Shown one piece after another: positions 36,146 to 43,116 of a DNA stretch of 64,000 nt. Each line of letters opens with the position of its first letter. Position 1 is the stretch's first letter. Source of the DNA: JAHDDW01 sp964648795 (GTDB taxonomy: Bacteria; Actinomycetota; Acidimicrobiia; Acidimicrobiales; SZUA-35); contig CAZYMB010000009.1 in the NCBI GenBank assembly GCA_964648795.1, positions 10,855 through 74,854 on the forward strand, written 5' to 3'. The position numbers and the translations under genes are program-made. The notes beneath the pieces are model-generated. The model was given only the letters and a program-made list of their open reading frames with translations, was not told the DNA's origin and searched no databases.

Positions 36146-36553
36146 TTAGCCGGCGATTGGTTCTTCGGTATCGCCCCTTTGTTCGAACTCGATTTTCATT
36201 CTTGGCACGTCTTGCCATAGTCGGCCGAGGTCGTAATAGTTGCGAGCTTCTGAACCGAACACGTGGACTACAAAATCGCCGTAGTCCATCAGTATCCACT
36301 CGCCGGCTTCTTTGCCTTCGATCGTGATTGGCTTTACTGAGTATTTAACAGTTAGAGCTTCTTCTACCTTGTCGACTAATGCTCGGACTGCTCTTGGGTT
36401 GCGACCAGTTGTAACAACAAACCAATCAGTTATTGCCAAGTGTTCTGCTACATAGAAAGCTTCGGTCTCGGTGCCCATTGCAGAGTCTGCAGCGATTGCA
36501 GCTTGAGCTACGAGTTCATTGATGTCTTCGATTGTTGGGGATGCTGTTGACAT
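36146..36553 (-). CDS. rsfS: Ribosome silencing factor RsfS
   Basis: A 135-residue protein of the DUF143/Iojap family that binds uL14 on the 50S subunit and blocks subunit joining in starvation. Motifs DWFVVTTGRNPRAVRALVD and EWILMDYGDFVVHVF, and YYDLGRLWQDVP near the end, are typical. It sits 20 bp after the LytR_C gene, in the conserved order nadD - lytR - rsfS. Convergent to the LeuRS-derived gene. Confidence 0.95.
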   Translation of the reverse strand: MSTASPTIEDINELVAQAAIAADSAMGTETEAFYVAEHLAITDWFVVTTGRNPRAVRALVDKVEEALTVKYSVKPITIEGKEAGEWILMDYGDFVVHVFGSEARNYYDLGRLWQDVPRMKIEFEQRGDTEEPIAG

Positions 36554-36573
36554 TGGGTCGCCTAGATTTAGAG

Positions 36574-37440
36574 CTAGTCAACCAGATCTGAGTCAGCCCC
36601 CAAAAGAAGCGTGGCAGTAGTCTGATCGACTGCGAGGTCGTCTATCAGGATATCGGCTCCGAAAAGGTTTGCGAGCCGAGTTACCTCGCTGGAATCAGCA
36701 AGCGCTGCAGGCACTGTCAGGACAGTGGGGTCTGTCGAGAACACAGCGGCGTTACCGGTTTCTTGGATCTGAAAACCACTGGCCGCTAGCTCGGCGACAG
36801 CTCCGACTAGGTCAGCGTTTGAGACTTGACTGAGGACAGCAACGTTGAGGCGTGACTCATGAGCAGGGCGTTGCACGTTGGCGACAACGAAATCTTCGAC
36901 TACATCAGCGTCTATGACCAGTTCGCCCGAGTCCAGTTCTACAACAGGTAGCGCCACATTGGTAAGTTCGGAATTGCCCACAAGCTGACTAACAACAGCG
37001 ATGGTTCCGCCGATTCCAACTTCTGTTGCGCCTTCAAGATCAACCCGTAACGCCTCGGACAACTCCGCTACCAACTGGGGGCCGGCAAGCGTTGGAGCGA
37101 CACCACCAACTTCATAGAGTTCTACAGGAACTTCGATGGCTGAACTTGAGGTTTCAGAAATAGAGATTAGTGAAACGCGTTGCACGACTCCAATGGTGTC
37201 TCTTTCGATAAGAGGGTGTAGCTGTGTGTGCTGCACTAGCGATCTGTATCCAGGATCTGCCGCCGTTACTTCAGATACGATCGTGCCTGCCTCGGTGTTC
37301 AAAAATGCGTGATAGCCGGCAATCATAAGAAATGGAACTGCCACTGCCAAAACAACTTCGGCCAAGACAAACACCGGCATGAACAAACGGCGATTCGGAT
37401 TAACCTCTGGAAAAGCTAACACCTCAAAAGCGTAGAACAC
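36574..37440 (-). CDS. LytR C-terminal domain protein without LCP catalytic core
   Basis: A 288-residue protein with an N-terminal membrane helix (FVLAEVVLAVAVPFLMIAGY). The C-terminal 80 residues fit the LytR_C domain: ESRLNVAVLSQVSNADLVG, SGFQIQETGN and ATLLLGAD. The middle part is unlike the LCP (LytR-CpsA-Psr) catalytic domain; no RxxD or conserved Arg set is visible. In many actinobacteria an LCP or LytR_C protein lies between nadD and rsfS, as here. It is likely an envelope protein. A true LCP enzyme is encoded separately at 54889. Confidence 0.7.
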   Translation of the reverse strand: MFYAFEVLAFPEVNPNRRLFMPVFVLAEVVLAVAVPFLMIAGYHAFLNTEAGTIVSEVTAADPGYRSLVQHTQLHPLIERDTIGVVQRVSLISISETSSSAIEVPVELYEVGGVAPTLAGPQLVAELSEALRVDLEGATEVGIGGTIAVVSQLVGNSELTNVALPVVELDSGELVIDADVVEDFVVANVQRPAHESRLNVAVLSQVSNADLVGAVAELAASGFQIQETGNAAVFSTDPTVLTVPAALADSSEVTRLANLFGADILIDDLAVDQTTATLLLGADSDLVD

Positions 37441-37483
37441 CCATCGTTAAGGACTGGGGACCCCAATCAAACTACCTAGCTAG

Positions 37484-38095
37484 CTATTTTAGACTTGAGC
37501 CACGAGCAACCAGGAGTCGGATATTACTCGGCGGCAGCTCGCCAATGCTTATCTGCTTCGACACTCCGTAGCTGACTGTTTCGCCGTTGACGAAGAATTT
37601 AGGAGCCGGATCATTGAAAGACAGAAGCTTACGAAGCTCGGCAAGACTGGTGTCAGCTGAAATGTTGTTCAACGCTGTCAACTGTTCAACCACTATGTAA
37701 TAGTTCCTTTCTGAGAGGTTAACGAAGCTTCGACGGTTAACACGAAAGCCACCCGAATCGCTTCGGACAACTGGTTTCAATGCGGGCACTCCAGTAGCTC
37801 GATACCGGTCCTTCAGCTGTTGGGCAAGTTTAATGAAATAACCTTGGCTCCAAATCAGCTCGAGCAACTCAAGCCTGATTGCGTGCACTAATTTAGCAGC
37901 GATTTTGGGCTGGCCGTTTGCTACGAAATAGCGGGCAAGCTCATAAGCCTTCTTGACATCTTCTAGACCCGACATTCTGCCGTTGGCCAGTCCCAGCAGA
38001 ATCAGATTTATATCGTTTAGCCCGGAGGTCAGCTTCTTAGCTGCGTCTTTTGCCTGGGTAGCGGCTGCGTCGTCTCTCAAATTGTCTTCCGCCAT
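37484..38095 (-). CDS. Hypothetical protein between lytR_C and nadD
   Basis: A 203-residue soluble, helical protein I do not recognise. It has an Ala/Asp-rich N-terminus, a Lys/Arg-rich middle (KLAQQLKDRYRATG), and a beta-looking C-terminus (SYGVSKQISIGELPPSNIRL). No signal peptide or membrane helix. It is 46 bp after nadD and 43 bp before the LytR_C gene, on the same strand. Confidence 0.6.
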   Translation of the reverse strand: MAEDNLRDDAAATQAKDAAKKLTSGLNDINLILLGLANGRMSGLEDVKKAYELARYFVANGQPKIAAKLVHAIRLELLELIWSQGYFIKLAQQLKDRYRATGVPALKPVVRSDSGGFRVNRRSFVNLSERNYYIVVEQLTALNNISADTSLAELRKLLSFNDPAPKFFVNGETVSYGVSKQISIGELPPSNIRLLVARGSSLK

Positions 38096-38141
38096 TTGAT
38101 CGCCTTTGATCTAACCGCCGCCTGGCAGTTTCAAACAGTTG

Positions 38142-38711
38142 TCAAGTGTACAGTCTGTGCTTGATTATCAAACTCTCAACTGCTGGCGAAACCCGATCGC
38201 TGATTTCTTCACCGGCTCGCACAGCTAGGCGAATATCGGTAGAAGAGATATCGACTGGCTCCATTTCTACAGACTGGAATCTGACTTGGGCTGGCATCAT
38301 GATTTTGTGGCTTGGCCTATTAATAACAATGAACTCCCACCCTTTGGCCAGATCTTCCGTGCGGTACCAGGTCGCCAGAGCAGAAGCGGCATCGGCACCA
38401 ATTATTGGTTTGTACTCTATATCATCAGCAGCTAATGCATTGAGCAAGTCGTAGGTATAACTTGGCCCTTCGAGGTTTTGCTCTATATCTGAAACGACAA
38501 CGCCGCCGACTGATTCGAATGCGGCCACGGTCATTTCGTACCTAACCCTGAATGGCGTTATTTCGCCGAGGCCTGTCTTTTGCCAAGGGTCCGCAGCCAC
38601 AGGCACGACTAAGTTGTCCACAGGGCTTCTAGCTAAGACGGCCTTAGCCACAGCCAAGTGGCCGTTATGAGGGGGGTCAAAAGTCCCGCCGAAGACACCA
38701 GTTATCGTCAC
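38142..38711 (-). CDS. nadD: Nicotinate-nucleotide adenylyltransferase
   Basis: A 189-residue NadD that joins NaMN and ATP to give deamido-NAD+. The nucleotidyltransferase motif GGTFDPPHNGHLAVA is near the N-terminus and the second ATP motif DISSTDIR near residue 160. Length typical. It is the first gene of the nadD-37484-lytR_C-rsfS series. The 368-bp region upstream separates it from the divergent sigma-factor gene. Confidence 0.95.
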   Translation of the reverse strand: MTITGVFGGTFDPPHNGHLAVAKAVLARSPVDNLVVPVAADPWQKTGLGEITPFRVRYEMTVAAFESVGGVVVSDIEQNLEGPSYTYDLLNALAADDIEYKPIIGADAASALATWYRTEDLAKGWEFIVINRPSHKIMMPAQVRFQSVEMEPVDISSTDIRLAVRAGEEISDRVSPAVESLIIKHRLYT

Positions 38712-39079
38712 GGGTCAAGCTTGCCACCCAAATAACGGCAAATAAAGTATCTCAAGCACAAAGTCGAAAACAAGTCCCGATTGAAGAATTCTGCGTCAAA
38801 AGACACCCACTTCGGTCAAATAGGTACTAATTTAAGCAGAACTTACAAAAAGTTAGGAAAAAACACCCGCGCGCTATGGACATTTCGGCCTGCATGCACT
38901 AAAAATAGTGTTTGGACATGGCACACCACCGCCGCCTCGGGGGATTGATTGTCTACATAATCAAATAGATATAAGACCCTCGACACGGACCCACAAAGTT
39001 GGTGTCAACCAAAACTTAACAACGACGACGGCAAGTAGCCAATGTCTTTAATCAACGACGATAAAGCGAGATAGTTCAT
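38712..39079. promoter_or_regulatory. Intergenic region between nadD and the sigma factor gene
   Basis: A 368-bp gene-free region. It contains TTGATT...AATCAA as an inverted repeat (38945-38964) followed by GATATAAG (38968-38975), which may serve as -10 for the sigma gene and would give a leader of about 100 nt. A small hairpin CACTA/TAGTG is at 38897-38910. No ORF of note and no known riboswitch pattern. Confidence 0.35.
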
Positions 39080-39919
39080 ATGAGCGACTCAGTAGGACAA
39101 TACCTAAACGAAATTGGACTGGTTCCACTTCTTACAGCAGAAGAAGAACGAGAACTAAGCCAGATCATTGAAAAGGGAGTAGCAGCTCGCCTTAAGATCG
39201 AAGAAGGTACTGGCACAGTAGTAGATAAGCGTGCAGCTCGTGCAGCAGCTCGAGCTAAGGACCGTTTCATTAGAGCGAACCTTCGTTTGGTAGTTAGTGT
39301 GGCTCGTCGTTACCCACTTCCTCCATCAATGGAGCTTCTAGATCTTATCCAAGAAGGTAACCTCGGCCTAGAGCACGCAGTTGACAAGTTCGACTGGCGT
39401 AAGGGGTTCAAATTTTCTACATATGCTACTTTCTGGATTCGCCAGGCTATCGGCCGTGCGCTTGACCAGAAGGCAAGTCTTGTTCGCCTACCGGGTGATC
39501 GTTCTGCAAGCCTTCGTGCTGCACTTCGCCAAGTATCGGGTGACGGAGACGAGTTGGACGATGAGCACGCAAGACTGCACCGTCTAACCACACCAACTTC
39601 TCTAGACAGAACAATTGGTGACGACGACTCTAACGAGCTAGTTGACCTCCTTCCAGACGCTACCCCAGGCCCAGAGCTTGAGGTAATGAGCAAGGCTGAA
39701 GAGAAGCTAGTTACTGGTCTTCTAGAAGTTCTTGACCCACGTGCTAAGTACGCAGTTGAGCAACGCTTTGGTCTAAACGATGGCCGCAAGCGCAGCTACC
39801 GTGAAGTTGGCGAAGAGCTAGGTGTTACAGCAGAAGCTGCACGACGTCTAGTAAAGCGTGCAGTTAACGCAGTTCGTGACCAGGCTGGCGACGTCATCAA
39901 AGACTTCGACGCAGCATAA
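39080..39919 (+). CDS. Group-2-like sigma-70 factor
   Basis: A 279-residue sigma factor. Region 1.2 starts at residue 4 (SVGQYLNEIGLVPLLTAEEE), so region 1.1 is absent. Region 2 has RFIRANLRLVVSVARRY, LDLIQEGNLGLEHAVDKFD and FSTYATFWIRQAIGRAL (2.3-2.4). Region 3 is VRLPGDRS onward, and region 4 ends with YREVGEELGVTAEAARRLVK. In the recognition helix the usual RERIRQIE is replaced by AEAARRLV: the E585 and R588 equivalents (sigma70 numbering) are kept, R584 and R586 are lost. Codon use suggests high expression. It is likely an alternative housekeeping-like sigma factor. Confidence 0.9.
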   Translation: MSDSVGQYLNEIGLVPLLTAEEERELSQIIEKGVAARLKIEEGTGTVVDKRAARAAARAKDRFIRANLRLVVSVARRYPLPPSMELLDLIQEGNLGLEHAVDKFDWRKGFKFSTYATFWIRQAIGRALDQKASLVRLPGDRSASLRAALRQVSGDGDELDDEHARLHRLTTPTSLDRTIGDDDSNELVDLLPDATPGPELEVMSKAEEKLVTGLLEVLDPRAKYAVEQRFGLNDGRKRSYREVGEELGVTAEAARRLVKRAVNAVRDQAGDVIKDFDAA

Positions 39920-39930
39920 CTTAATAGATC

Positions 39931-40004
39931 TGATCCTCGATGTTTCAGCTTGCTGAAACTCGGTTAGCGAACATAGTGAGCGGCGGGACTACGGTCCGGG
40001 ATCA
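39931..40004 (+). ncRNA. Predicted structured RNA element downstream of the sigma factor
   Basis: Immediately after the sigma gene stop: an outer helix TGATCC(T)/(G)GGATCA (39931-39937 with 39998-40004) encloses two hairpins. These are GTTTCAG-CTTG-CTGAAAC (39942-39959) and GGAC-TACG-GTCC (39986-39997), both with stable tetraloops (CUUG and UACG). No T run follows, so it is not a simple terminator. It could be a small RNA, a 3'-UTR element or a leader for the 40214 gene. Folding is by eye only. Confidence 0.35.
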
Positions 40005-40094
40005 AAAAGTCTCGTTGTAGCGGCCCAGAAATGGATCGCTACAATAGTTTTAGGCGACAAAATAAGGCGGACACATCAGAACTTGAATAAACGC

Positions 40095-40100
40095 TATAAT
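40095..40100 (+). promoter_or_regulatory. Possible -10 box for the 40214 gene
   Basis: TATAAT followed 7 nt on by a plausible start site. A -35 is not clear. A leader from here would reach the first possible start of the next gene (ATT at 40133) in about 25 nt. Confidence 0.4.
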
Positions 40101-40213
40101 GGTCTACAAGCGACAAACTATAGGCGGAACCAATTGCGGACCGAAACGAAGAACGAGAGCTAATTGCAGAAGGCTCCAAAAGCGTAAGAGATGTAGCTAA
40201 CGATAGGCGCTAC

Positions 40214-40873
40214 GTGGCCTCGAAAGCCCGGATAGCGCTAGGTGCCATATTTCTATCAACATTTTCTTTTGTCATAGCAGAGACCATTGGGATCGCCGAA
40301 ATCCCTACAAACTTTCTAGGCCTTGCTGCCGCTACCTATTTCGGGACGCCCTTACTAGCCATCGTCGCCTCATTTCAGCGTCAAAGAAATGCCTTCCTTT
40401 CTAAGCTAGCCTCTAACGCTGTTGGTCAAGATATCGACATCAACTGGATCAAGACAGCGAAAGGAAGCGACGCCCACCTTGAAATCATAGGGAACCATGA
40501 AGTAAGTGCAGTACACAAGGCAATTGGCCACTCTGTGACGACCAAGTTCACAGCTCCCGACATGAACATATACGGTCCAGTTTCAGCAAGCGAACTGATT
40601 GAGATCGTTGAGAAGAGACAGCTCTCAAGCAGAACCCCTCAAGACGGGCTTGAGAACTACGAACCAGCAACAAACGAACAAGTAGTTGACGAACTAAACC
40701 AAACCAACACTGAAGTACCGGACAAACCACAGAAGCCGTCCAAGCCAAGTGAGATCGAATTAGCAACAAACGCCAGCCCAGCACCAAGACCATCAGGACT
40801 CGGCGCCAGCACCAAACTCGCCGCCCAACTAGCAACCAAAACCGGCGCCAACAGTCACAAAATGCATATCTAG
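40214..40873 (+). CDS. Membrane protein of unknown function (first of two after sigma)
   Basis: A 219-residue protein from GTG 40214, with two membrane helices near residues 5-55 (GAIFLSTFSFVIAETIG and NFLGLAAATYFGTPLLAIVA). A small soluble domain follows (about 75-155), and a long disordered Pro/Ser/Thr/Ala-rich tail. The frame stays open upstream to a TAG at 40121-40123; that extra part reads as plausible protein (DRNEERELIAEGSKSVRDVA), with AGGCGG before an ATT at 40133, so the true start may be upstream with a rare start codon. No family was recognised. Confidence 0.6.
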   Translation: MASKARIALGAIFLSTFSFVIAETIGIAEIPTNFLGLAAATYFGTPLLAIVASFQRQRNAFLSKLASNAVGQDIDINWIKTAKGSDAHLEIIGNHEVSAVHKAIGHSVTTKFTAPDMNIYGPVSASELIEIVEKRQLSSRTPQDGLENYEPATNEQVVDELNQTNTEVPDKPQKPSKPSEIELATNASPAPRPSGLGASTKLAAQLATKTGANSHKMHI

Positions 40874-40940
40874 CCGATCCCCCAACTACAAAGCCAGCAA
40901 CACCAGGTCCCTGTAGAAGCATCTACAGATACACTGAAAT

Positions 40941-41663
40941 ATGGCGGTTGGTGAGAAAACAGCAGCTGAGCTACGTGAAGCTCAGCTAGCTGAGTTTGAA
41001 GAAGACAGGCGAGCATTCGGCTGGATGGGCGCAGGTACTGCATCGGGCATCCTAGCAATCACGACTTTCCCAATTGTCGCATTAGCAACTCTTGCCATTT
41101 CAGCGGCATTGCTCCTTGCTTATAAGACAGCGGGAGACAAGATTCAATTCAGCCTCCGCTCGCTCCCCGACTACGAATTCGAAATTACCGGCTTGTTCCA
41201 AATCCAGGTCAGGGTTATGTCAAAGGTGTCTGTTGTTGACACTTGGCCAATAGCCAAACTCGCTAGTGAAATGGGCGTTAGAGAAATCTCCAGCCCAGGA
41301 TACTCGGCTTCGAAACCACAAGAGTGGGCACAGAAAATCTACCAAGCCGCCGAGTCCACAACTACTACAGAAAGCAAGCCCACAGACACTACTGGGATCC
41401 GCCACGCCATGATTAAGGCGATGAACCCTGGAACTGACTTGCTTCCTCCTGAGCTGCCTGGAACAACGAGCGAACAAGCCAGCAAACCGATACCTGAGAC
41501 TAGGCGGGTGCATCAGGCTAACAATCCACCAAGGCCTGAAGGCTCCCCTAGCCGGCAAGACGTCAGCGCTTCCGCTAGTAGCCCTACGCTTGGCGAATCA
41601 CCACGGTGGGCTAAAGCTCAACAAGGGTCGCCAGAATCACGGCCTGTGTCTCGTCGCTTCTAG
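40941..41663 (+). CDS. Membrane protein of unknown function (second of two after sigma)
   Basis: A 240-residue protein. A charged N-terminal helix (ELREAQLAEFEEDRR) is followed by a two-helix membrane hairpin (about 28-62), a soluble domain (68-140) and a disordered Thr/Pro/Ser-rich tail to the C-terminus. The arrangement copies that of 40214: hydrophilic start, 2 TM, small domain, tail. Sequence identity between them is low. Anti-sigma action on the neighbouring sigma factor is one possibility, not supported by any motif. Confidence 0.65.
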   Translation: MAVGEKTAAELREAQLAEFEEDRRAFGWMGAGTASGILAITTFPIVALATLAISAALLLAYKTAGDKIQFSLRSLPDYEFEITGLFQIQVRVMSKVSVVDTWPIAKLASEMGVREISSPGYSASKPQEWAQKIYQAAESTTTTESKPTDTTGIRHAMIKAMNPGTDLLPPELPGTTSEQASKPIPETRRVHQANNPPRPEGSPSRQDVSASASSPTLGESPRWAKAQQGSPESRPVSRRF

Positions 41664-41726
41664 CTAGTAGCTACTAGCGTTGCCTATGCAAACTCGTTAC
41701 GGAATCAGACTCGCTTGTCTAGCGAG
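41663..41726. promoter_or_regulatory. Palindrome and hairpin upstream of aroG
   Basis: A perfect 16-bp palindrome GCTAGTAGCTACTAGC (41663-41678) overlaps the stop codon of the preceding gene, and a second stem CTCGCT/AGCGAG with a 5-nt loop (41710-41726) ends 14 bp before the aroG start. They could be an operator, a terminator or an attenuator. No T run is present. Confidence 0.3.
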
Positions 41727-41740
41727 ACTAAGCTGTATCT

Positions 41741-43105
41741 ATGACTGAGAATACCGCCGAGACAAAGTCAACCAACAAAGACTGGAGTCCTACTTCTTGG
41801 CGTAACTTTACTGCTCTACAGCAACCCACCTGGCCGGACCTAGGCGCTCTCGATACTGTCACCAAAGAAATCGCTGGGCTTCCACCATTAATCTTTGCTG
41901 GTGAAGCCAGAAACCTGATGAACAGACTCGGACAGGTCGCCGACGGCAAAGCATTCTTGCTACAGGCCGGTGACTGTGCTGAGTCTTTCGACGGCTTTAA
42001 CGCAAATTCAATCCGTGAGAAGCTACGAGTAATCTTACAGATGGCAGTCGTGTTGACTTACTCCGGCGGAATGCCAATAGTCAAAATTGGGCGCATCGCC
42101 GGTCAGTTCGCTAAGCCACGCTCCAACCCAACCGAAACCCAAGATGGTGCAGAGCTTCCATCTTTCCTTGGACACATGGTTAACGACGTCGACTTTACAG
42201 AAACTAACCGCGCCCCTAACCCGGCGAGGCTAGTACAGGCCTACAACCAGTCAGCTTCGACACTTAATCTGCTGCGAGCATTCTCTCAGGGTGGTTTTGC
42301 CGACCTAAACCGAGTCCAGGAATGGAACCAGGAGTTCGTAGCTAACTCGCCGCAGAGCCAGCGCTATAAAGAACTAGCCGAGGAAATCTCCCGAGCTTTG
42401 CGGTTCATGGACATTGCCGGCATGGGCGAACACCCAGAAGTTAAAGAGACCGAGTTCTACACGAGCCACGAGGCACTTATTCTGCAATATGAAGAAGCAC
42501 TAACTCGCAAAGACTCCCTCACTGGCGACTACTACGACTGCAGCGCCCACATGGTTTGGATCGGCGAACGAACCCGAGCATTAGATGGCGCCCATGTCGA
42601 ATACATGAGAGGCATCCATAACCCAATTGGCTGCAAGGTTGGCCCAACAGCTGACCCAGCCGAGGTCGTTGCACTATGCGACAAACTTAACCCAGACAAC
42701 ACACCCGGACGACTAACGCTAATCACCCGTATGGGCGCCAAGGTTGTTGACGAAAAGCTTCCAGCTCTAGTCAACGCCGTTGAATCTGCAGGCAAGAACG
42801 TTGTTTGGGCATGTGACCCAATGCATGGCAACACCTACACCGAAGGCACCAAGAAGACCCGACACTTTGACGATGTCTTTGCCGAAGTCTGCTCGTTCTT
42901 CAAGACGCACCGCAAGCTTGGATCGTGGCCAGGTGGCATCCACGTCGAGCTAACAGGCGAGAACGTAACAGAATGTCTTGGTGGAGCCGCAGAGATAGCC
43001 CCAGAAGACCTAGACAAGCGCTACGAGACAGTGTGTGACCCACGCCTCAATGCAAACCAAAGCCTAGACCTGGCTTTCTCTGTCGCAGAGTTGTTACAAG
43101 GCTAG
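41741..43105 (+). CDS. aroG: Class II 3-deoxy-7-phosphoheptulonate (DAHP) synthase
   Basis: A 454-residue class II DAHP synthase, first enzyme of the shikimate pathway, joining PEP and erythrose 4-phosphate. Key motifs: LQAGDCAESFDG (metal-binding Cys), GRIAGQFAKPRS, FYTSHEALILQYEEALTR, SAHMVWIGERTR, MRGIHNPIGCKVGP, RMGAKVVDEKLP, WACDPMHGNTYT and GGIHVELTGENVTECLGG. Class II is typical of actinobacteria and plants. Complete. Convergent with the AGPS homologue 11 bp away. Confidence 0.96.
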   Translation: MTENTAETKSTNKDWSPTSWRNFTALQQPTWPDLGALDTVTKEIAGLPPLIFAGEARNLMNRLGQVADGKAFLLQAGDCAESFDGFNANSIREKLRVILQMAVVLTYSGGMPIVKIGRIAGQFAKPRSNPTETQDGAELPSFLGHMVNDVDFTETNRAPNPARLVQAYNQSASTLNLLRAFSQGGFADLNRVQEWNQEFVANSPQSQRYKELAEEISRALRFMDIAGMGEHPEVKETEFYTSHEALILQYEEALTRKDSLTGDYYDCSAHMVWIGERTRALDGAHVEYMRGIHNPIGCKVGPTADPAEVVALCDKLNPDNTPGRLTLITRMGAKVVDEKLPALVNAVESAGKNVVWACDPMHGNTYTEGTKKTRHFDDVFAEVCSFFKTHRKLGSWPGGIHVELTGENVTECLGGAAEIAPEDLDKRYETVCDPRLNANQSLDLAFSVAELLQG

Positions 43106-43116
43106 ATGAGCCAGAC

